Source: Psococerastis gibbosa (Eukaryota; Arthropoda; Insecta; Psocodea; Psocidae). Taken from it: DNA of 64,000 bases. The DNA lies in the NCBI GenBank assembly GCA_963971405.1, contig OZ020485.1, positions 41,041,469-41,105,468 of the forward strand, in the 5' to 3' direction. Both the position numbers and the translations under genes were made by a program. Positions 36,901 through 48,900 of the stretch are shown here, one piece after another. Under the pieces are notes generated by a model that saw only the letters and a list, made by a program, of their open reading frames with translations, had not been told where the DNA came from and did not search any database. Every line of letters starts with the position of its first letter. The stretch's first letter is position 1.

Positions 36901-39900
36901 GGAGTCACGCTAAAGAAAAAGATACACTATGTTCGCTAAAACCGGTCTATCTGTTGTTTTATCGGTTCTTAGAGAAAGCAGGGTGAATGGAAAATTATGA
37001 GCGGCCGATGGCAAACAAAAGTTTCATTGCGTCAATGGTAAGCTTGTCTCAGGTTGTCCATTATCGCTTGCCGCCGGTGTAGGTTGACATCGAGGACATT
37101 TACCCGGTTTCCAACGGAAAAAAGTTCATTTGGAAATAATACAAATAATGCCCGAAATCCATGAGGTCGTTGGCATTGGAAGAGAGACCAATGGGTGCCC
37201 AGGAAATACAATTTATTTATTTATGAGCATTTGAACAAAATGAATGGAGGAACACGCTTCGATGGGTCATGGGTCCTACAGTATATCTCTTAGGTACATT
37301 ACTGCTTGGAGTAGTTGCTTGTTCAGTTGTTCTTGACCCTTGAAGAACCGAGAAGTAAAATGGCCAGGAAGTAAGGTGGCTTTTATCAGCTGTAGATGAG
37401 TAAGACGTTCTATTTAGGTCTGTCAGCCGTTCGGAAATGACGCAATGGCTATTGGCTTGACTAATGCCAACTTATCTCAGTTCTCAGTTGGTTACAAAAT
37501 CCATTTTATTGGCTGTAGGAAAGCGAGTTTGACTGAAAATAAATGCGATAGCAATATATTCAGTATAACGAATACGTGGTTTCGTCTACTTGATCTCTTC
37601 AAAAAAACACTTTATATACTGCAATTTTTCTCTTTAGGCGCTTATTCCACCTGCCTCTAAGTGCAAGATACACATACGGTGACGTGGTAGCAGATATCAT
37701 TAATAAAGGCGGGGTTTCCACCGACCTCTAATTGCAGAATGCAAATGACATAGACGGAAATTAGAATTTTTCTTTTTATAGAAATCTATTAAAATGTTTG
37801 TACTTAACATATCCCAAGACGCCATTTTTTTAATTTTAGTTTGTTTGTGGTTTTACTCAATTACATCAATTTTAACTATGACATAGAGTAAAACAAAAAT
37901 TTCCGTCAATGTCATTTCCATTTTGCAATGAGAGGTCGGTGGAAACCCCGCCTTTATTAATGATATCTGCTACCACGTCACCGTATGTGTATTTTGCACT
38001 TAGAGGTAGGTGAAATAAGCGCCTTAACGAAAGAAATGACAATACATGCGTAGAATGTAAAAAAGGCTTTTGACATAGATGAGCGTCTAATGCATAATAT
38101 AATACTGTTAGTGTTAATGCAATAATTAATGATATTGATTATGACCCTAGTGCAAAGAAATAAATTTAGAATCTGAAAGGTCCCTCCTACACTTAACGTG
38201 TACTTGTGAATTTTGCAACGCTCTATCGTAAAATAAAATGAACATGGAGGTGCAAAATCTCTCAGCATGCAGCGGCAAATCCCGGTTTATTCGTTTTTAC
38301 AAATTTGATTCTAACATAAGATGATTTTCTCCTTTATAATGCATCGGGATGTTACCTATCGTACTACAGTACTACATTTCTTTCAGCTAAGGATGTTTCA
38401 CGGTCTTTCACTTAGGCCTCGTCTTTTGTCATTTAAATAACGCATTTGTCACTGAAATAACGCGTATCTTGTTATTATTTTTATTACAAATTATTATGGA
38501 ATCACAATAAGGCTAGTAAGGCTAGTAAGAAGAGCGTCACTTAATATTTTAAGTGGCTGTCGTCGGATCGGGCCTTACTCGTTCAAAAACGTCAAAAAAA
38601 TCATTGATATCCGATTCAATAAACCAATGAAAGGATATTTTTCCTCATAAATTGGCTAGCCTTGTGTTATTTTAAGACATGTTGTTAGCCGCAAACAGTA
38701 GGCCTACCTAATTGCACCCAAAACAACAAAGCCCAAAGCCGTCGCAAAAGGTATTAAGGTATTTTTTTATTAATAAAAAACGCAATACAATTAATAAATA
38801 TCCAAGGGCCACATTAAGTGCACCATGCGAAGGGGACTTGCGTCGTTACCCTTATAACAATTATAAAACAACAACATTACAAAACAATAATTATAAATAA
38901 TGGTCTAAAACACTAACAAATCTTAGAATGTGTTATCTATTTATTTATATTTATGTTGTATTTTATTTTTACATTATCTCTTTAAAATATGTAAGTTCAG
39001 TAAAAGGCATATTATAATTTTTTTTTTGTGAAGGTTCTAAATTTAAAAAAAACTGTCAGTATAATACCGTACTTTAATTTCCTTAGCAAAGCATTAAAAA
39101 CCTTGACGGCTCTGAAATTTGGCGGTGCAGGGGGAGTCTAAAAAAAGTACATGAATTAACTTGAAACACAGGAGATGTTAGGTTTATTTGCGCTTTTTAT
39201 TTAGATATCTACTTTTCCCGCTTTAACGCATCTACATATGTGAGTACCCTTTATCCCTATTGGTTGAAACCGGTCGGCTTTAGCAGCTCTTACTGCAGCA
39301 TTTGGCTTATTGTAACCAGGTCCGTAGCTTCTTTTTTGTAACTTGAGGTTTCACTTTGGGTTCGCCTCTGGACTAAGTCCTGTTTTTGCTTCGCTATAGT
39401 CTGGGTATCATTCGCTCCTGTGGCGTAGCCATTCAATGACTGTCTCACAAGCTTACCAATTCCAAAAAGAACTGCAAGTGTTTTGTATATTCTGACAGTT
39501 TTTTGGTAGTCTCTATCATGTACTATACATTGTAGTATTACTTATATGGTATATATAACACTGACATTAAATTAACTTTGGTTGAAGTTACCTCTTCGTT
39601 ATAACCGAAATTAGTGCCCCCCCCCCTCCCGCCAAGCCTAGTTTTTTCCATATCCTCTAATTTCGGTTCTATCATGTACATCGTACATCATGTACACGGC
39701 TTAGACAATTGAACATAGAAGTAGCAGGATACAGTGTCCAGATTGTTTGTTTTGACAACTTGCAGCAACATGAAAACAATCTGAATCCTGTGCATCCTGC
39801 AGCTGCTGCTATATTCAATGGTCTCAATAACCGTGAACATGACAGACATCCCTCATTAACATTTTATTTAGGTACAATGTTTATAGCTATTGTTAAAGCA

Positions 39901-42900
39901 TTTTAACCATTTTAAGAAAAGAGAGTAATATCCTGCAGTTTACCCATTACACGTCGTATATCCCATTGGTAATTTATTTGAAAAATGTTGCTTCACCTGC
40001 CCCTTTTCTCATAAATTTTCATTGGAACCCCTAGACGGGAAAATTTACCTGGTCCCAGGGGGGAAGACAAATAGTGCGTCTGTTTTTAATTTTCGAAAAG
40101 ATGAGAGCGTAGATTGGCCCGGGGCGTGAGGGTTGATACCCCTCCCCCAGCTGACAGGGTCGCATGGCAACGGTGTGCTCATTGCTTAAAATAAGGTCCC
40201 CTTGCTACTACGGTCTCCCCAATTTCAGATAACGTCCGATCTCCAACCAGAATTTGTCATGACGTCTTAGCACAATGGTCATTGTGAAATTTGACATCTC
40301 CCCGCCCGATAATACTCGTATACTCATTTTGCAAGTACTTGACGCGAACTGGTAAGCCTCTAGGTTCCTAAGACAAATTTTGGTATTCCTTGAATGCTTA
40401 TAGAGTAAATGAACCTGAAATGGGCTTCAAAAAGCTAGCATTTTTTATGAATTTATATTGTATTTATATATTTATGTATGGTGGCCTTAGCCCCTCAGGC
40501 TGGGCCTACGGTTGTCAAGGGACTATTCAGAGCTATTCCCCGCCTATTTACATACATATGTATATAAAAAGAGGCACTTCAGCTTTTGTTCACTTGTGCA
40601 AAAAAAATAAGAAAATAATGATAATAATTATTTTTTCTAATATTTTCGCCCGGGGGAGACGCCCAACCTCTTTGCGGTTTTATTACTAAGTTTTCGTAAA
40701 ATGCCACTACTATTTGGCACTTAAATGGGGGAGTTCAAATGAATATAACCCTAAAATTGCACAAATATTCTTATATTATTATAGTCTTAGAAAAACATCG
40801 AATCCAACTATTTATATTGTACTTAGGAACAGTGTTATGTGTTATGTGCATGTTTTATAGTGACAGTTATCGTGAATAGAAGACATGACTGATATTACGT
40901 ATGAATGTAGTTTATAATTATGAAAATATTTCAATTAAACTATTGTTGATATGGACTCGTATCTGTACTTGTACATCACAATACAATGGTAAGCGTGTCT
41001 CAGCTTGTTCATTATGGCTTGTAGCCGGTGTAGGTTGACATCGAGAACGTATACCAGTTTGGCAATGGCCAAAAATTCAAACAATGCAAACAATGTCCGA
41101 AATCCATGGGGGTCGTTGGCATTGGGCAAGAGACTTATGGGCCACTATAAGTAGGCCTGGGTCCATAAATAGTCCTTCAAAAATTACAATAACAATCACA
41201 TTCGTTGATATATACAGTTAGGTATAAGTGAGGGCCATAGGCCTTATTCTCACTGTATCTATATATATATTTTTCAATAAAGACTTTATTATTATTATAA
41301 TCATCACAAGTTATTTTTCTTGTTAATAACTATGGAAGTTCTCATAACAGCTTTTTCATGGTGAAGTATAGGCAGGTAATAGTTTGAAGTATTGTAAACT
41401 GCCAGTGAGTCTTGAATGCAGTTCAGGTCAGCGAATCCTTCAACTGGATATCTGACTTATAAGGTCAGTAATAAGTAGAACAAGTTGTAACAAAATGGTC
41501 AAAATCAACTTTTCTACTACACCTTAACCTTTATACGTACTATACAAAAGTTACTAGCCTACTCAAATGGTGTCATTATTTAACAAATTCGTATGATAAC
41601 GTACAAGAAAATATTTGATTATTATCATACAATTCCGGGTTCGTACAAAAACCTTGTGTGTACAGCCCGTAGGAAATTGGCAGCCCGAAATTTATATTTT
41701 ATTTTTTATTTAATTAACTAAGCAAGTTATTAATGATTTGGCTCATTTAAGTTGCAGAAGACTACTTTATGCATCATATAATAAGGTATTTTTAATTTTC
41801 GAAATTGTAGTTTTTTCATAAACACGATAATAATTTATAAATAATAACTTTTCGAGTAAAATCGTGTTTATGAAAAAACTACAATTTCGAAAGTTAAAAA
41901 TACCTTATTATATGATGCATAAAGTAGTCTTCTACTACTTAAATGTGCCGAATCTTTAATAACTTGCTTAGTTAATTAAATAAAAAATACAAAGTACTAA
42001 ATTTCGGGCTGCCAATTTCCTACTCTTATAAGGCGGCTATTCCACCGGCGATTTTACTTCATATTTGATTTTGTGAATTTCGTCATTGACGTTTGTTTTG
42101 TTTCAAGGAGACTATTATGTAGATACTTAACTTATCTATTATAAATTAAGTTATAATAAGTCTTTACCATATTATAACTTAAAACTTATAACTTAAAATG
42201 ACAAAATTCACAAAATCAAAAATGAAGTAAAATCGCCGGTGGAATAGCCGCCTAAATCAAATTTAATTTTGATAGGAATACGAGTATAGACTACCTGGAT
42301 TGGGTCTTAGTACCTCTTAATTTTTTATTTTAATTTCCATGTATTTCAATTCAATTCAACCTAAATCAATCAAATTAAGTTTCATATTATTGCTGACTTG
42401 TTTTTCAAATCATAGATTTCCAATTCGAAATAATTTGTATCTGTATAAAGGAAGTAATTGAGGTGGGGCTTTGCCGCGCCACGGGAGGGGGGGGGGGGTA
42501 GTAAGAGGGTTGGAGCTCTTTAAACCCCACGAGGTGGAAAAGTTTAATGATGGCGCACTCAGTGGAGCTTTTCCGAGAAATAAGGAAAACAATGAAACCA
42601 ACGGCAAAAGCTGAAGCCATTATACTTACCGCTGCGTGCTGCTTCTGCTGCCACTACTCCACTTAGGCCTTTAAATTTGTTGATTTTCTCTGATGTGTCC
42701 GTGGAAAAATTAAATGTCTACATAGAGAGACGATTTTCTTTTAATTTTCCTTTTATTTGTCATTATAGATTACGTATTGCCAGTACAGTAGGCAGATTGC
42801 ATTCAACATAATAACATTATAAATTACAATGCATAATGACAAATATTTTATCCATTACTTGGCATGAAATCGACGTGGACAAGTGACAAAAGTCAGAGGC

Positions 42901-45900
42901 TAATGCAACAGTGTCAAGGACGTAGATCTATGTTCATAAAACCGTTCTTCAGGGCTTTATTATTATTATTATTTAACTAACTTTATAACTGTATTATTAT
43001 TATTTTATTTACTTTTTTAATAATGTAGTTCGTACCATAATAACTGTTTGTAGTCTTTTGGCGAATCCTGCCAGAAGCTTCCCTTATGGGGCTTACATGC
43101 AGTATTCCGGTAAAAACCATTACTTTCTTTAATTTTGTATTGTATTCTGTCTATTAAATGCTCCCAGTGCTGGGGGTACCGGCTGGAAAAAAAAAATATT
43201 ATTGTTATTATTATGTAACTTATAATATTAAAAATATATATAGGCTATATATATATTTATAAGGGGGTTTTTGGTACCCAAAAATTGTATGCTTGTAAGC
43301 TGTTGTATTGTTGTAATATATGCTCCTTGTCCAGGGAGTACTGGACAAGGAAAAAAAAGATATATATTATGGGGCGGTGCGCTTAAGTTTGAGTGCACGT
43401 CAGGACATGTAGCGTAGTGGTACGGACTCTGACTTTCACACGAAAGGTTGTTGGTTCGAGTCCCACACTGGCTACATTTTCTGGCCATGCTTCGAAGGGC
43501 ATGTAAAGCTGGTGGTCCCGGGCCTTCCTAGTTGAGTGTAAGAGAGGGCTTTATAGCCCTAACTCCCAGGTTGGCTTAGTAATAGAAACAATAAAAAGTC
43601 CTTATTTATTTATTTATTTAATAGGCACTGGGGTCAGTTAGGATTTGGCTTGGTAGGTACTAATAATAATAGCCCGGGGGGACTTTTGGCCGCTGCCACT
43701 ACACCACCCCATCTCGGACGATCTTCCGCCGCTAGCTTACAGTCTCGGGTGCCGGTGGCTTGCACGTCTTCGAGCACTTGATATATCCATCTCAGTCTTG
43801 GCCTACCAATAATACGTGTATCCTATAAAATGTACATTGTATATGTATTATATTATATATTTTATATTATATAATTATAACTGTAATATGCATATATATA
43901 TATGATTTGTCTCCTGAAGAAAACATTTTATACAACATAATGATTTTATGCGGACGATATTGCTTTGCTGGCGGAAAGTGAGGAAGAGCTTAGAGAGGCT
44001 CCAAACGCCATGGAGAACGTTCTTCTAACATATAACATGAAGATAAATAAATCCAAAACCAAAGTGATGGTAGTAAGCACTGACGAGACAAAGAGCACAA
44101 ACATACAACTGAATGGCACTCCACTCAGCAATATTAATACCTTCACATACCTAGGTAGCAAAATTACCTCTCACGGCAGGTTAATCCAAGAAATTGAGTA
44201 TACATTGCACCGGGCATGAGTCGCTTTCAATAAAAAGTCGAAAATTTTTCAGTCTAACAATATAAATCAGACTCAGGAAAAGAATGCTTAAGTCTCTTGT
44301 GTGGAGCATTCTACTATATGGATGTGAAACATGGTGCATAAGCGAAAAATATGTCAAGCAACTAGAAGCATTCGAATTGTGGTGTTATCGCCGCATTTTG
44401 AGGATACCTTGGCAAGACCATGTAACTGATGAGGAAGTCCTAACCCAAATAAATGAAAAAAGGACCCTTGTTGCATCCATATCCACTATAGGAGGGCACG
44501 CTGGATCGGACACCAACTTCGGCATGATAACTTAGTCAGCTGCATCATTGAAGGGACCATGGAAGGCGTGAATCGACGGGGACGGCCACGAAACCAATAT
44601 CCCCAACAAGTTAAAAATGATTTGGGGATAACGTCCTATGTGGAGCTGAAGAGGACATGTCAAAATCGCGGAGACTGGAGACATCGCTGCAATATGTTGC
44701 TGCCAACCAGCCATCATCCGGCTGTAACTTGAAGAGAGAGAATGATTTTGGACCTACAATTTTATAAACAACAATTTACGTTTAAAAAAAACGCCGTTGC
44801 TGACAATCTATTAATTTTTTAAACCTGGGGACCGGTAGAGGATCTTTTACTTGACCACAATTTATATAATCGTGAACCCCAAAATGCTTCAGTAAATTAA
44901 GGTACATGACTGTTCAGCTACAGCATTTCATGTCCAAACTGTTCTCATTAGTGAAATTACGATATTAAAAGGCCGGGAAACGCGCGCTCTTTTGCTGAAA
45001 AACTCTGCTCGTTAGCCCTTTCATTGGCTTTCCCCAATGGCAGATTACTAAAAAAAAGTACTTCCGCCAAACTTTGACTCGTTAAAAGAGATAAACACAA
45101 TATATACTGTACTGTACTTACCCTTACTAGAAATAAGTATTTTCTTTTATCTCTTTGGAGTAATATATTTCGTTTATATTGTTTGAAATAATGAACATCT
45201 TCAGTTTGAATAGTCAGTTAATTACTGAATGAATAAGTAACTGCGTAGGAGTCTTCTTCTCTAAAAGCAAGCTATCGATTGGTTTGCAGCAAATCTTCCT
45301 TCTCCATTCTCCTCTGTCTTGTCTATTGAAGCGTATGTAGGGATACATCAGGATAAATAAAGACTTTGTTTTACGTATTACTGTTACTAAACCAACCTAG
45401 TGGAGTTATAACTATACCCTTCTCCCTTACATTCATCTTAAATAAATAAAATAAATAAATAAGGACTTTTTTGTTCGATAACAAAGCCAACCTAGCGGAG
45501 TTAGGGCTATAAAGCCCTCTCTTACACTCAACTAGGAAGGCCCGGGACCGCCTGCTTTACATGCCCTCCGAAGCATGGCCCGAATATGTAGGTAATGTGG
45601 GACTCGAACGAACAACCTTTCGGGTGAAAGTCCGTACCACTAATCTACATGATATCTTGGTACCAACTTCTTTCCATGCCCTCTGAAGCATGACCAACAG
45701 AAAATCCACTAAGTGTGGGACTCTAACCGACAATCATTCGGGATATAGTCCTCACCACTCACTACACTACATGTTCAAAGGTAGGAGAGTAGAAATCAGA
45801 AAAAATTAATTGAGAGATACTAAAAAACATATAATTTAGCACTAAACCTCGGGAGAATTTTAACATTCTATTCGTATTCCCATACCAAGCCTGCTGGAGT

Positions 45901-48900
45901 GCTGGCAAGTTCTTTTACAGTTTCCGAATTGCGACAGCCAAACGCTGCCGCCAAATACATCAGCATCAGCTTAGAGGATGCTTCATTCGACCGTACTTTA
46001 AAGTGCCTCTTTTTGTGGGGTATGTCGTCAGCCATGTATTGCAGTTAATGAGGAAAGGCCGCAAGGGCAGGGGGGTTAGAGCTTCAAATTGGACGTTTGG
46101 GGTGGAAGATGCTGAAGTCGTTAGGAAGGCAGTGAACCCCGTCGTATTCACGGCCATTTGGGGAATTCCATCACAAATCTCACCGTTATTACATCCCTGT
46201 GGTCCTTTCGTACGGAGGGGTCATTTCTAGCTTTCAAAGCAGACTGGACTGTGCTGCGCCTGTTTGCTCGAATTATTCTGTGGGCAATTGTAGACATTTT
46301 CCAACGCCTTGCTTTTTTAACTTAACCCTACTGTTTGTCAGCCTACGAAAAGCAATCGATTTTCTCAGCAGCACACAACAGGTCTAGTACCAACGGGAAA
46401 GAATAACTAATCCGAGAATAAGTAAAAATCAGTCTAAATATAAATCCCAATATGCTTGCATAAGTCTCCTTTATATACACGCCTGCCTTGTAAGAAACAG
46501 CCAATGGCCATACCAAGTTGTATCCACAAGAACAGAGCCTGTTCCAAACTGCGGCAAACTTGGTAGTGTGTACAGCGTTGGCAGGGGCACATGGTGGGAC
46601 ATGATAACGCGTTGTTACTATACCAGCCAGTCTACGTGCGTGTCGCGTCCTGGATACCTCCGAATTAATCGTGTGACTTCACTATGTTCCCCAAGTGGTT
46701 CGGAATCCACTATAATCAGGAGGTCCACACTGTCAGTCAACTCCCCTTCTCCCCGAGGTGAAGGAGTCTGCTTTTAGGGTGCTTCAAGTTAATAAACAGA
46801 CTCACGCCCCCCGCCAGGCTGACAGGGTTGCTTAAAAGCAGAAATGCTCAAAGCAGGCGTTGGAAAACAAAAACAAAAATTTTGAAACTAACGAATTATG
46901 AAACTGGTGGTAATAATTCCCCTGCTAAGTTATTCTTTACAGTTTTTCGTTGTTGCATAATTTCTGCTAAATCAGGATGGTATTTAAAAAGTAAATACCA
47001 GTATACCTATATATACCTAGTCGGTTACAAAGTTCTGTCCCCCACATTTCAAACTGAAAATTTAAAAATTAAATCTGACTTATTTCCCCCGGAAATTCGT
47101 GTGTGCAATGCGTCAGACCAATGCAATTTAAGAATACTGAGGTGAGGAAAATTGTAATTTGAACATGAGAGAACGCGGGAAGTCAAACAGTTTGAAGGCC
47201 TCATTATTGAACTATCGTGCCACAAAGCCTCTTTCCCCAAGCCCTTAATCTACATTAACTAGTCATAATCCTCTCATCACATTTATGCACAAGCCTCTTC
47301 TTCCCTTTCTCATTTCCAAATATGGCTACATTACTTGCACTCCCTTATCTTAGACTAGTTCTTCATTTTGAGGTTGAATAGGCTAATGCCGTATTATCAG
47401 TATAATAATATTTCATTTAAATATTAAAATAAATAAATAAATAAATATTGACTTTTTTTGTTCTATTACTAAGCCAACCTAGCGGAGTTAGGGCTATAAA
47501 GCCCTCTCTTACACTCAACTAGCAAGGCCCGGGACCGCCTGCTTTACATGGCCTCCGAAGCATGGCCAGAATATGTAGTAAGTGTAGGACTCGAACCAAC
47601 AACCTTTCGGGGGAAAGTCAGAGTCCGTACCACCACTCTACATGTCCTGACATTACGTATATATATATATATTATTAGAACATTTAGCTGGATTCACATA
47701 GACAAAACTTATAGTAAAAACTAAAAAAAACTAGATCATAGTAAAGGTTATCACAACATTACGTATATACTTGTACATAAAATTTTTAAGATTTTCATTT
47801 TATTGGACCTTTAGACTTGTTTGCAAATAAATGTTATTCATTAATTTATGTTGATCCATTAATTAAAGATAACTAAACACTTTTCTTCCATCACTTGCAT
47901 AAATATGTATTTATAAAATTGAAGAAACTCAGTGTTATGTTACTATTAATTCCTGGTCGCACTGTACAGTATATTTTCGATTCACTAAGGCGGGGTTTCC
48001 ACGTACGTCAATGGTCAATGAGAAATATGGTTTTGGCGTGGTAGCAGACATTTTTAGTATGTCTTTATTGTCTGCTAAAACGCCAATTTCATATTTCTCA
48101 TTGACCATTGACGTATGTGGAAACCCCACCTAACGCATTCAAAACAATGGAACAAGTTTCAAAGACTTATAGCAAAAAAAGTACACACGTTCAATAGTAG
48201 GCAGACGTTTTGTGTTAATCCTTTTTAAAAGTCCGTCCCCCAAATTTACATTTCTCGCTTTTCCATTATAATTTTTTTCTCGCGCCATTCCGCAACCACT
48301 GGACTGTGACCTTTACCAGACCGATCCGCTCAAAATGAGTTTAACGGATATTAAAAACGGAAGGGGCCTCGAGGGTTGTCGAAAATCAATACGAAGAACG
48401 GCGTACCCCCAGTTATATGGGGTCACGGTCCCCCGGGGCGCCAAAACACATAAACAGGCTGCTTTGTTTCTCCCGTGATGGGAACTGCCATTTTCCGAAA
48501 GAGAATTCCCCAGTGGCATAGGCGTGTTTGCTGGAGGGGGATAAATTGGGAGCGGGATTGCAACACTATTCCCTATTCGTTTAGAATCTGCTACGGGGCT
48601 GTTATCATTGTGGTTTTGTAATTTCAAGTGATAGAGGCAGGTGCTTTGTGAGAGAGGCTTGAGCTGGATGGGAGGAAAATCTTCAATTAATCTAAGCCTT
48701 TGAGGGGAAACTCAAACCCGAAATCTTGTGATATTGTTACTGGTGCGTTGATTAAGCAAGTTAAGAAAATGAGGTTCTGAGTACATATTATGACAAAATT
48801 TTGTTCTCTGGTAGGCATTTAATAGATCTACAATGCTTTGTAAAAAGAGATCTAACTAGAAAATTTTATTGTTGAAGTGGATTATACTTCGAGAAAAAGA

